Shown one piece after another: positions 14,274 to 22,019 of a stretch of 26,242 nt of DNA. The stretch is from SIG565 sp045594065. GTDB taxonomy: Bacteria > Bacillota > Clostridia > Oscillospirales > Acutalibacteraceae. Each line of letters begins with the position of its first letter. Position 1 is the first letter of the stretch. Below the pieces are notes generated by a model. The model searched no databases. It had not been told where the DNA came from and saw nothing but the letters and a program-made list of their open reading frames with translations. The translations under genes and the position numbers were made by a program. The stretch spans positions 1 through 26,242 of the forward strand of contig JAZNXU010000011.1 of assembly GCA_045594065.1 (NCBI GenBank). The letters are read 5' to 3'.

Positions 14274-15893
14274 ATGTTGAACAGTCCCGAACAGATATTT
14301 TCGGAGTATAACAGCCAACGGCAGTATAAAGCCTCTATCGGCAGTAAAGGTCTTTATGAGCAGATAAAGGTTAATGAGCGCTTTTTCGCGGGTGACCAGT
14401 GGTACGGAGCTAAGTGCGGCAATGAGCGACCGCTTGTGCGCCATAACCTGATAAAGCGAATCGGTGATTATAAAATGTCGGTATTGCTTTCAAACGAAGC
14501 CAACATTACCTATTCGGCAGAGGGCGTGCCAAACACTATAAAATCGGCAGAAAAGGTATCGGGCATAAGGCGCCGCATAGCATCAGGCGAGAATGTAGTG
14601 CCCGAAAATGCGGAAGAGGAGATAGCTCTTGTGGTTTCGGCGCTTAACGATTACCAGCGTGTAACGGCTGAAAGGCTACGCTTTAGCTCAATATCCGAGC
14701 AGGCGCTTAAGAATGCCTATGTTAGCGGCACAGGAGTTATTTACACCTATTGGGACCCCGAAATTTCCACCGGTCTTTATGCCGATGCCAACCGCGGTGT
14801 TGCAATTAAGGGCGATATAAAAAGTGAGGTTATAGGCATTGAGGATGTGTATTTCGGTGACCCTAAAAACGGCGATATTCAGTCACAGCCGTACATAATT
14901 ATCGCATCTACTTGGCATATAGACGAGGTGCGCCGATATGCTATGCGCTTTAGTGATAGCCGTGAAATGTATGACAATATAAAGCCCGATAATGCGGCGT
15001 GCGATGAAACCCGCGTGACGGTGCTTACTAAGCTTTTTAAAGAATGGAACGAGGACGGCAGCGAGTATAAAATCTATGCCAAAATGGTAACCGAAACGGC
15101 TACGGTAAGAGATAAATGGGATATTGGTGTACGCCTTTATCCGCTGGCGGTATTCCGTTGGGAGCGCCGCACGGCAAGCGCATACGGCGACAGCGAAATA
15201 ACCTATTTAATCCCCAACCAGATAGCGGTTAACCGTATGATAACCTCGGGCGTGTGGTCGGCTATGTCTACAGGTATGCCCACGCTCGTTGTAAACGGCG
15301 ATGTTGTTGATGGGGAAATAACCAACGACCCAGGTCAGATAATCAAGGTTTTCGGCACTGGCGAGGAGGTTGAAAGCGCGATAAGATATGTAAGTCCGCC
15401 CGATTATTCGGGAAACTTTGTGTCGGTTATAGAGCCTTTAATCGAAAACACACTAACCCAGAGCGGTGCCAGCTCTGCGGCGCTAGGCGATGTTGACCCG
15501 AATAATACTTCAGCAATACTCACACTCAGAAACGCCGCAATTATGCCGCTTAAAATGCTGCAGAACAGGTATTTTGAGTTTTTAGAGGAGATTTCCCGTA
15601 TTTGGGCAGAGTTCTGGATTACACAGTACGGCAAAAGAAAAATTAAAATTTCAGATGAAAACGGCGTTTGGTATATGCCCTTTGACGGCGATAAATACCG
15701 CGACCTGATTATCTGCTCTAAAGCAGAGGTAACCTCAGTAGAGTCGTTCGATGCCGAAATAAAGATTAAAACGCTCGACAATCTGCTTTCCCGCGGTGCA
15801 ATTAGCGTAAAGCAGTACCTAAAGCGCCTGCCGCGCGGTGTTGTGCCCGAGGTTGAGGAGCTTATTCGCACAGTTAAGGAGGCGGCTGTATGA
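14274..15893 (+). CDS. Phage portal protein (P22-like)
   Basis: A 539-residue protein. The N-terminal N-E-R-F-F-A-G-D-Q-W, the middle W-E-R-R-T-A-S-A-Y-G-D-S-E-I and the helix N-R-M-I-T-S-G-V-W fit portal proteins of short-tailed phages. Portals form the 12-subunit ring through which DNA enters and leaves. ATG 14274 is chosen because GGGAGGAAG (14261-14269) stands just before it, while the upstream in-frame ATG lies in the intercistronic hairpin region. In P22 itself the portal precedes scaffold and coat; here it follows them. It overlaps the next gene by ATGA. Confidence 0.85.
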   Translation: MLNSPEQIFSEYNSQRQYKASIGSKGLYEQIKVNERFFAGDQWYGAKCGNERPLVRHNLIKRIGDYKMSVLLSNEANITYSAEGVPNTIKSAEKVSGIRRRIASGENVVPENAEEEIALVVSALNDYQRVTAERLRFSSISEQALKNAYVSGTGVIYTYWDPEISTGLYADANRGVAIKGDIKSEVIGIEDVYFGDPKNGDIQSQPYIIIASTWHIDEVRRYAMRFSDSREMYDNIKPDNAACDETRVTVLTKLFKEWNEDGSEYKIYAKMVTETATVRDKWDIGVRLYPLAVFRWERRTASAYGDSEITYLIPNQIAVNRMITSGVWSAMSTGMPTLVVNGDVVDGEITNDPGQIIKVFGTGEEVESAIRYVSPPDYSGNFVSVIEPLIENTLTQSGASSAALGDVDPNNTSAILTLRNAAIMPLKMLQNRYFEFLEEISRIWAEFWITQYGKRKIKISDENGVWYMPFDGDKYRDLIICSKAEVTSVESFDAEIKIKTLDNLLSRGAISVKQYLKRLPRGVVPEVEELIRTVKEAAV

Positions 15894-16219
15894 CAGTAAA
15901 CGATGTATACAAAAGTGCAATGCAGCTTTTAGGCTACTCCTTTTCGGATAATACTGCAGCGGAATACCCCTTTTTAAAAGATGCACTTGCTATGTGCAAC
16001 CGTGTGCTTTTCGATTTGAATGAGAGCGAGTGCCAAAATCTTACTGAGGAAATTGAGGCGTCCGCCGCCATTCTCGATGCCCTGCCTTACGGGGTGGCTA
16101 TGTTTATGGCATTGTATGCAGGGGAAAAGGAAAAGCAGAATATACTTTCCGATATTTATAACGCAAAGCGCAAGAAGTGCAAATCGCAAATAGGCGCTGT
16201 AAAAAATGTTATGCCGTAA
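15890..16219 (+). CDS. Putative head completion / neck adaptor protein
   Basis: A 109-residue, mainly helical protein whose start overlaps the portal stop. Segments such as I-L-D-A-L-P-Y-G-V-A-M-F-M-A-L and a basic C-terminus resemble small connector proteins that dock under the portal (P22 gp4-like role). I do not recognise it with certainty; position between portal and hub is the main argument. Confidence 0.55.
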   Translation: MTVNDVYKSAMQLLGYSFSDNTAAEYPFLKDALAMCNRVLFDLNESECQNLTEEIEASAAILDALPYGVAMFMALYAGEKEKQNILSDIYNAKRKKCKSQIGAVKNVMP

Positions 16220-16231
16220 GGGGGAAGCTAT

Positions 16232-18226
16232 ATGAACTATCCAAAAATGAGCGAGAGCGGCAAAAAGCTGTTTTCGGTGAATAATTTTGGCGGAATTAAT
16301 GCTGTTAATACCTCAGATAATTCAATGAGGTTTGCTTTAAACACCGAGCTTTCAGACGGCGCCTTTAAAACCCGCAAGGCGGTATCGGCTACAGGGGTTA
16401 ATTTGGGCGAGCTTAACCGAAGCCGCGCACAGAGCTTTCAGTTTACCGATGCCGTAACCCTGCTTAACGGTGTTTATTCGCAGCTTACTGTGCAGTATAT
16501 GGCACTCGGCTCTTTTTCCTACCGTTATGCCTTTAAGCTGCTATCGGCAGACGGCACCGTTACCGATGCCGCAACCATTGAGTTCCCGAGAGGCGCCGAT
16601 GGCACCATAAAAATGCCGCAGTCTATTATTTGCTTTACGGCATCTCCTGTTAAGGGCAGTGGAATATTTGCTCTTATAAAGGTACAAATCAACACCGCGA
16701 ATATGTATATCTTCGAGGCTTACGAGTTATCCGATGATATGTCGGTATGGTATTCTTTAAGCGAAGAAGAAATGTACATTCCAGATTATTATATAAACGG
16801 CAGAGGCAATATGTATCATATGTGTGAGGTTACTCTGCCCGAGCCCGAATTTCTTGAGCCGCTTAATATGCTAAGCGGTATTTGCAACTGCTATTACAGC
16901 ACCGACGGCGCCTCTAACGGCTTTTACCTGCCATTTAAAGCGCTTGATACCTCTAAAGAGGATTATTTGAAGTTTGACCTTTTGGCAGACTACGCAACCC
17001 ATCTCATATTTACAATTCCCAGCGGCTCAGGTGTTTCAAATAAGGTAAGCTATAACGGTTATGAAATCAATGTGAGCTGTAATAACGGATATTTCTTTTT
17101 CACAAGCAACCCTGCGGGCTTTGTTCCTCAGAAAATTTACGGCTATGATAATAACCTGAAAGTGACGATTAAGCACGAAACCGATGAGGACTACCGCAAA
17201 AAAGCCAATATGACACTTAGCGGTTGGTATAATTTTTCGGGCACTGGCTCAAGATTGGTGTTGGCAGGGAACACCGAAATACCATCTCTTATGATGGTGA
17301 GCGCTGAAAACAATCCATTTTACATACCGCACAATAACTGTGTGAATGTTGGGCAAACGGGTCAAAAAATTGTTGCAATAGCCCCCTGCCGCGATTCCCT
17401 TATGGTGCTTAAAGAGGGTGAAATTTATAAGGCGGATATTGCTTCTGGCAAGGTAACGGCAAAATTTTTAACGGGTAATATCGGCTGTTCTAGGGCAAAT
17501 TCGGCAAAGGCGGTGCATAATAAGGTCTTCTTTGTCGGCACCGATAATAAAATTTATGCATTGCTATTCGACGGTACCGTAAAGGAAATTTCGGTACCTA
17601 TAAACGATAGTATTTCGGTGCTAGGCACGGGTGAGAACATTTTTGCCTTTAGCACCTATGATAAATACATTCTAGTGTGCGATAACTGCGCCTATGTGCT
17701 GAGCCTTTCGGCATCGGACAGCGCACTTAAAAATCCTGCTTGGGATTTATGGCGATTTCCGTCAGACTCCTGCTTTGTCGGCGGGGTAGCTTACGGTGAG
17801 GATATAGCACTAGTGGGGCGTGCGGCCGTATCGACGGTAATTTATTACTATGCCGCCGTTATGAGTGAAAGTAATGAGGATAGCTATTATGCCTCGGAGT
17901 ATTATATGCTCGAGCAAAAAACTGCACCAATAAGCACCGAAATTCTTACCCACGCTTACAATTTCGGCAGTGAATATAACTATAAGTCGGTAGACCGACT
18001 GCTGCTTAATATTTACTGCAAGGGTAATTTTACGGTAAGCTTTATCGACGAAAAGGGTGATACCTTGCGTACAAAGAACATAAATATTTCTTATGAGAAC
18101 GAAAAACCAAGGGTGCTTCGCCTGTTTCCGTTTTTGCGTGCAGTAAAATGCGCGGTTAGCATAAGCTCGGCTAATAGGCTTGAGCTTCGTGGAATGGGTT
18201 TTGAGTACCGTAAGCTTTCAGAGTAG
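16232..18226 (+). CDS. Putative tail hub / nozzle protein with propeller-like repeats
   Basis: A 664-residue soluble protein. It begins with a strand-rich N-terminal region (F-G-G-I-N-A-V-N-T). From about residue 370 to 540 there are blade-like repeats (Q-K-I-V-A-I-A-P-C-R-D-S-L-M-V-L, then H-N-K-V-F-F-V-G-T-D-N-K-I-Y, then N-I-F-A-F-S-T-Y-D-K-Y) typical of beta-propellers. In P22 (gp10) and T7 (gp12) propeller-like proteins form the short tail nozzle next to the adaptor. By analogy this may be the hub. AAGGGGGAAG precedes the ATG. No tail needle or tailspike gene follows, which is odd for a complete podovirus. Confidence 0.6.
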   Translation: MNYPKMSESGKKLFSVNNFGGINAVNTSDNSMRFALNTELSDGAFKTRKAVSATGVNLGELNRSRAQSFQFTDAVTLLNGVYSQLTVQYMALGSFSYRYAFKLLSADGTVTDAATIEFPRGADGTIKMPQSIICFTASPVKGSGIFALIKVQINTANMYIFEAYELSDDMSVWYSLSEEEMYIPDYYINGRGNMYHMCEVTLPEPEFLEPLNMLSGICNCYYSTDGASNGFYLPFKALDTSKEDYLKFDLLADYATHLIFTIPSGSGVSNKVSYNGYEINVSCNNGYFFFTSNPAGFVPQKIYGYDNNLKVTIKHETDEDYRKKANMTLSGWYNFSGTGSRLVLAGNTEIPSLMMVSAENNPFYIPHNNCVNVGQTGQKIVAIAPCRDSLMVLKEGEIYKADIASGKVTAKFLTGNIGCSRANSAKAVHNKVFFVGTDNKIYALLFDGTVKEISVPINDSISVLGTGENIFAFSTYDKYILVCDNCAYVLSLSASDSALKNPAWDLWRFPSDSCFVGGVAYGEDIALVGRAAVSTVIYYYAAVMSESNEDSYYASEYYMLEQKTAPISTEILTHAYNFGSEYNYKSVDRLLLNIYCKGNFTVSFIDEKGDTLRTKNINISYENEKPRVLRLFPFLRAVKCAVSISSANRLELRGMGFEYRKLSE

Positions 18227-18238
18227 TGGGGTAAGTCT

Positions 18239-19402
18239 ATGAAAATTCTAAGGCTTTGTGCGGCTTTAATGTCGGTGTTGCTTTTGCTTTGTGCTTGTGA
18301 TAGGGCGGACACTGCCGATACACAGGCGCCTAATATAGAGAAAGAAACGGTCGGAGTGTGGGTAACCTACAGCGAAATAGATGCTATGGTTAATTCTCCC
18401 GCAGGCTTTGGCACTGAGTTTTCAGCGGCGCTTGAAAAAATGCAGACAGTGGGCGTTAATACGGTATATTTTCATACTGTTGCCTTTTGCGATGCGGTGT
18501 ATCCCTCGGAAATTTACCCTGAGCGTCACAGCGGGGCGGGGGATATTCTCGCTATAGCGGTAGAAAAATGTGCCGCGGCTGGAATTGAGCTGCACGCTTG
18601 GATAAACCCTTATCGCGTACAGACCTCTTCAAGTAATATAAACACACTGCCTGATGGCTTTGTAAAGGAATGGCTGAGCGATGAAAACAGCGAAAGCTAC
18701 TCTAATATCGGCTTTACCGATAGCGGAATTTATCTTAATCCCGCAAGCAGTGCTGTAAGGAATAAGGTGCTCTCGGGTGTGCGGGAAATACTGAATAATT
18801 ATGCAGTTAGCGGAATACATTTCGATGATTATTTTTATCCGACCACCGATGCCGAGTTCGATAAGGCAAGCTTTAGCGCATATGAAAGCTCAACCCAAAC
18901 TCCGCTGACCTTAGAGGAATGGCGCCGTACCAATGTTAATACATTAATGCTTGGCGTGTACGGCGCTGTCAAGGCGCATAACAGCGAGCTTATGTTTGGA
19001 ATAAGCCCTGCAGCCGACCTTGATAGGTGCTACAACACCCTTTACGCCGATGTTGAGGGCTGGATAGGCGGCGGATATATCGATTATATTCTGCCACAGC
19101 TCTATTTCGGGTTTGAATATCCGATTGAACGCTTTCGCTTTGAAAATCTGATTATTAAGTGGTTGGATATCACCGAAAACAAGGATGTTCGCCTGATAAT
19201 CGGGTTGCCTATGTATAAATCGGGCACCACCAGTGAGCCGGACAGTACCGAATGGCAGGCAGATAACACTATTGTCGCGCGGCAGATAGAGTGCGTTCGG
19301 CAGTATAACATATCGGGGTTTGTGTATTTTTCGTATTCCTCGCTTTTTAGCGAGAATGCCGCAAACGCCGAGCAACTTAAAAATATAAAGGAAGTAATCT
19401 AA
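18239..19402 (+). CDS. Lipoprotein glycoside hydrolase, GHL10/DUF187 family (DigH/YngK-like)
   Basis: A 387-residue protein with a lipoprotein signal (about residues 1-20, ending L-C-A-C with C20 as the lipidated Cys), then a TIM-barrel domain. Family motifs are visible: V-G-V-W-V-T-Y at the start, H-A-W-I-N-P-Y-R near residue 118, G-I-H-F-D-D-Y-F-Y-P near 197, and I-L-P-Q-L-Y-F-G-F near 282. Members such as E. coli DigH cut peptidoglycan glycan strands from which stem peptides have been removed. That fits an operon that also encodes an amidase, which makes such denuded strands. A signal-bearing lipoprotein is unusual in a phage lysis set. Its stop overlaps the next start by one base. Confidence 0.85.
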   Translation: MKILRLCAALMSVLLLLCACDRADTADTQAPNIEKETVGVWVTYSEIDAMVNSPAGFGTEFSAALEKMQTVGVNTVYFHTVAFCDAVYPSEIYPERHSGAGDILAIAVEKCAAAGIELHAWINPYRVQTSSSNINTLPDGFVKEWLSDENSESYSNIGFTDSGIYLNPASSAVRNKVLSGVREILNNYAVSGIHFDDYFYPTTDAEFDKASFSAYESSTQTPLTLEEWRRTNVNTLMLGVYGAVKAHNSELMFGISPAADLDRCYNTLYADVEGWIGGGYIDYILPQLYFGFEYPIERFRFENLIIKWLDITENKDVRLIIGLPMYKSGTTSEPDSTEWQADNTIVARQIECVRQYNISGFVYFSYSSLFSENAANAEQLKNIKEVI

Positions 19403-19668
19403 TGAACGAAACAGTAATTATTGCTCTTATTTCCTTTGGCGGTACACTGCTCGGCACCTTTGGCGGAATTATAACCTCCGGCAAGCTTACTAATTACCGT
19501 ATTGAACAGCTTGAAAAAAAGGTGGACCTGTTAAGCAGTGTTACATACAAGGTTCCGGTTATGGAGGAGCAAATTAAGTCAATTAACAATAAGTTGAAGG
19601 AGAATTATTATGAAAATTTCAAAATGGACGATTGTGCGTACCGTAATGACGGTTATAGTGGTGCTTAA
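19402..19668 (+). CDS. XhlA-like membrane protein of the lysis set
   Basis: An 88-residue protein with an N-terminal membrane helix (I-I-A-L-I-S-F-G-G-T-L-L-G-T-F-G) followed by a coiled coil (R-I-E-Q-L-E-K-K-V-D-L-L). This matches the layout of haemolysin XhlA-like proteins that work with holins, though here the helix is N-terminal. Its last 19 codons overlap the holin gene in another frame, a long overlap of 59 nt. The tail encoded there (D-D-C-A-Y-R-N-D-G-Y-S-G-A) may have no selected function. Confidence 0.7.
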   Translation: MNETVIIALISFGGTLLGTFGGIITSGKLTNYRIEQLEKKVDLLSSVTYKVPVMEEQIKSINNKLKENYYENFKMDDCAYRNDGYSGA

Positions 19669-19858
19669 TTTAATACTTAAAGCGGTGGGCGTTAATGTAA
19701 TTAATGTTGGGGAAAGCACGGTGCTCGCGCTTATAGAGGCGCTGATTGAAGTCGGTTGTATCATCTCGGCTTGGTGGTATAACAACAGTTTTTCCGAAGA
19801 GGCAAAGCGGGCTGATGCCTTTTTTAAATCATTAAAAGGGGAGAACAAAAATGCTTAA
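19610..19858 (+). CDS. Phage holin, SPP1 family
   Basis: An 82-residue protein with two membrane segments (about residues 9-27 and 36-57) and the ending N-N-S-F-S-E-E-A-K-R-A-D-A-F-F-K-S-L-K, which is the hallmark tail of SPP1-type holins. Holins open the membrane for the amidase at lysis. GAAGGAG precedes the ATG. It starts within the XhlA-like gene and ends eight bases inside the amidase gene. Confidence 0.88.
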   Translation: MKISKWTIVRTVMTVIVVLNLILKAVGVNVINVGESTVLALIEALIEVGCIISAWWYNNSFSEEAKRADAFFKSLKGENKNA

Positions 19859-20597
19859 AATTGCACTTAACGCGGGTCACTATTTGGGTACGGCGGGCAA
19901 GCGCTGTTTGAAAAGCCTTGACCCTAATGAAACCAGAGAGTGGTTTTTAAACGGCAGAATTTGCACTTTTATTGAGCAGAAGCTAAAGTCCTACACGGGC
20001 TATGAGCTAATGCGCCTTGATGACCCCACAGGTCAGACTGACCGAACTGTGGAAAGCCGCGCCAAAGCGGCGAACAGCTTCGGCGCAGATATATATGTGT
20101 CGGTGCACCATAATGCAGGTGTTAGCGGCGGCAGCGGCGGGGGAGTAATGGCGTTTACCTATTTAAAGGTAGACGATACCACTAAGAGGCTGCAAAAGCT
20201 GCTTTACGATAAGATAATTGCTAAAACAGGTCTTCGCGGCAACCGCGCAACACCGCTGAGCGTTGCAGATTTTGCCGAGTGCAGACTTACAAGTATGCCC
20301 GCAGTGCTGCTTGAGTGCGGCTTTATGGATTCAAGCACCGATGTCCCAATAATTTTAACCGAGGACTTCGCTCAAAAAGCCGCCGACGGTATAGTGGAGG
20401 CAATAGTCGAGTTTGGAAATTTAAAAAAGGCGGCAGTATCAGCACCTGTAGCTACGCCGCCATCTCCCGCGCCTAATGGCACTCTTTACTATGTTCAGGC
20501 AGGGGCATTTAAGGAGAAGAAAAATGCCGAAGCCCTCGCCGAAAAACTCAAAAAAGCAGGCTTTAGCGCAATAATCAAAACCGACGATAGAGCGTAA
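19851..20597 (+). CDS. N-acetylmuramoyl-L-alanine amidase (Amidase_3) with half SPOR domain
   Basis: A 248-residue protein. The Amidase_3 zinc site is visible: H10 (N-A-G-H), a Glu at 27 or 30, H86 (S-V-H-H-N-A-G) and the catalytic E155 (L-L-E-C-G-F). A Pro/Ala linker at about 195-210 leads to Y-Y-V-Q-A-G-A-F-K, the start of a SPOR domain that binds denuded glycan. The protein stops at residue 248, after about 35 of the usual 70 or so SPOR residues, so the domain is cut. No signal peptide is present; export would need the holin. GGGGAG precedes the ATG. Confidence 0.9.
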   Translation: MLKIALNAGHYLGTAGKRCLKSLDPNETREWFLNGRICTFIEQKLKSYTGYELMRLDDPTGQTDRTVESRAKAANSFGADIYVSVHHNAGVSGGSGGGVMAFTYLKVDDTTKRLQKLLYDKIIAKTGLRGNRATPLSVADFAECRLTSMPAVLLECGFMDSSTDVPIILTEDFAQKAADGIVEAIVEFGNLKKAAVSAPVATPPSPAPNGTLYYVQAGAFKEKKNAEALAEKLKKAGFSAIIKTDDRA

Positions 20598-20887
20598 GAT
20601 TTAATTATTGTGCGGCTTTGTCAGCAAATCGGGTTATAAAATCAATTTGGTGATGAAAATATAATCACCCGAATAAATATTAAAATTTTAATGATTTTTT
20701 AAACAAGATGTGATAAAATATTCCTCGGTGGTGTTTGTGTTTTTGCAACATGGTCGCGATGCTTTGCGCAAGAACGGAATTACCCAAATGAAAACCGACA
20801 AGGCTCAAAATTTCCGATTACAGCCAGAGCGGATATGATACTACACATAAACGCAAAAATATTCGGCGGCTTTTCAAGGAGAATGTT
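20598..20887. other. Intergenic stretch after the phage-like island
   Basis: About 290 bases. A short open frame from GTG 20728 to TGA 20838 (36 residues, including H-G-R-D-A-L-R-K-N-G-I-T-Q) has no ribosome site and no family I recognise; it may be a gene remnant. TGATAAAAT (20711-20719) looks like an extended -10 box and could serve the DUF5714-arsC pair. I saw no terminator behind the amidase gene and no att-like repeat. Confidence 0.4.
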
Positions 20888-21568
20888 ATGGTAAATGAAT
20901 GTTTGGTTTGCGGAGCACCGCTTACATATTTAGAAAAAGACGAGCTAATGGAATGTGCTGTCTGTCATAAGAAAGATAGTAGCAAAACTATTTGCAAAAA
21001 TGGGCATTATGTGTGCAACGATTGCCACACAAATGGTATTGACGCACTAATAGGCGTTTGCCTTGCCGAGGATTCTAAAAATCCCATAGAAATCGTTCGT
21101 AAGTTAATGGCGCTTCCGTTTTGCCATATGCATGGTCCGGAACACCATATTATTGTAGGCTCTGCACTGCTTACTTCCTATAAAAATGCGGGCGGAGAAA
21201 TCGAACTTAAAAAAAGTCTTGCAGAAATGCAGTCAAGGGGCAAAAAAGTCCCCGGCGGTGCGTGCGGCTATTGGGGCGCTTGCGGTGCAGGTATCAGTGC
21301 AGGAATGTTTGTTTCCATTGTTACGGATTCAACACCCCTCAAAAACAAAGAGTGGGGGTTATCAAACCAAATGACCTCCAATGCTTTGGGTGCTATTGCT
21401 TCGCTTGGCGGTCCTCGCTGTTGCAAACGGAACTCTTATACTGCTATCATACAGGCGGTGGAATTTGCAAAAATGCATCTTGGTGTAGATATGGAGCTTG
21501 ATAAAATCAAATGCAGTCATTCAAATGAGAATAATCAGTGCATCAAAGAGAGGTGTCCGTTCCATTGA
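20888..21568 (+). CDS. DUF5714-type cysteine-rich protein
   Basis: A 226-residue protein of a family I recognise by its Cys pattern. C-L-V-C (6-9) and C-A-V-C (22-25) at the start form a zinc-ribbon-like pair, followed by further Cys (C-K-N-G-H-Y-V-C-N-D-C) around residues 36-46. The centre G-G-A-C-G-Y-W-G-A-C-G-A-G and G-G-P-R-C-C-K-R-N-S-Y are family hallmarks. The C-terminus has C-S-H-S...C-I-K-E-R-C-P-F-H. Such a set suggests metal or Fe-S binding; the biochemical role is unknown to me. AAGGAG precedes the ATG. Its stop overlaps the start of the ArsC-like gene, so the two are co-expressed. Confidence 0.8.
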   Translation: MVNECLVCGAPLTYLEKDELMECAVCHKKDSSKTICKNGHYVCNDCHTNGIDALIGVCLAEDSKNPIEIVRKLMALPFCHMHGPEHHIIVGSALLTSYKNAGGEIELKKSLAEMQSRGKKVPGGACGYWGACGAGISAGMFVSIVTDSTPLKNKEWGLSNQMTSNALGAIASLGGPRCCKRNSYTAIIQAVEFAKMHLGVDMELDKIKCSHSNENNQCIKERCPFH

Positions 21569-21942
21569 AAAAGAAAATAGCCTTTATCTGTGTACATAAC
21601 TCCTGTCGCAGTCAGATAGCCGAAGCGCTTGGCAAATATCTCGTTGGGGATAAGTATGACTTTTATTCGGCCGGCACGCAAACCAAGCCGCAGATCAATC
21701 AAGATGCGGTACGGCTAATCAAACAGCTTTACGGCGTTGATATGGAACAGACACAGTACAGCAAAACCTTTGATAAAATACCATCTCCCGATATTGCTAT
21801 ATCTATGGGATGTGATGTCGGCTGTCCGTTCATTGGCAGAGCTTTTGACGATAATTGGGGATTGCCCGATCCCACAGGACAAAGCGATGCGGTGTTTATT
21901 GAGGTTATACGGCAGATAGAGCAAAAGATAATGAGCCTATGA
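21565..21942 (+). CDS. ArsC-type arsenate reductase / low-molecular-weight phosphatase fold
   Basis: A 125-residue protein. The P-loop C-V-H-N-S-C-R-S-Q-I-A-E-A (C-x5-R) near the start, the D-P-T-G acid loop near residue 100 and extra Cys in G-C-D-V-G-C match thioredoxin-coupled ArsC reductases, which reduce arsenate to arsenite. I chose TTG 21565, which overlaps the DUF5714 stop (TTGA) and follows GAGAGGTG; an in-frame GTG at 21538 would add nine residues. No ArsB, Acr3 or ArsR gene is in the window, so arsenic detoxification is not proved and a protein phosphatase role remains possible. Confidence 0.85.
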   Translation: MKKKIAFICVHNSCRSQIAEALGKYLVGDKYDFYSAGTQTKPQINQDAVRLIKQLYGVDMEQTQYSKTFDKIPSPDIAISMGCDVGCPFIGRAFDDNWGLPDPTGQSDAVFIEVIRQIEQKIMSL

Positions 21943-21986
21943 AACCTGTCGCACAAATGGAAATAGGATTCTTTTGTACAGAATAG

Positions 21987-22019
21987 AAAAAGGACTTAGG
22001 AAAAACCTAAGTCCTTTTT
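21987..22019. terminator. Terminator copy 1 (GGACTTAGG hairpin)
   Basis: AAAAAGGACTTAGG (21987-22000), loop AAAAA, CCTAAGTCCTTTTT (22006-22019), a perfect 14-bp stem. It ends the arsC unit and, on the other strand, the SLOG gene whose stop codon lies inside it. A near copy occurs at 22579-22610. Confidence 0.9.

Larger units (their letters stand above)
10619..20597 (+). mobile_element. Phage-like head, neck and lysis island (no integrase)
   Basis: Twelve genes run on one strand with overlaps or very short gaps: packaging (TerS, TerL), scaffold and coat, portal, adaptor and hub, then lysis. I looked for integrase, repressor, replication, head protease, tape measure, tail fibre and tailspike genes and found none. 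The flanks at 10444-10618 and 20598-20887 share no direct repeat that could be att sites. The packaging and coat genes keep their catalytic motifs and full length, so this is not a random decayed remnant. It could be a trimmed prophage, a satellite, or a domesticated particle. Confidence 0.75.

Noticed and set aside
20728..20838. 36-codon reading frame after the amidase gene
   Set aside because: No ribosome site and no recognisable family; described within the intergenic entry only as a possible remnant.
10444..20887. Attachment sites flanking the phage-like island
   Set aside because: No direct repeat of useful length is shared by 10444-10618 and 20598-20887. The tandem ATTACGA near 10514-10529 is local only.
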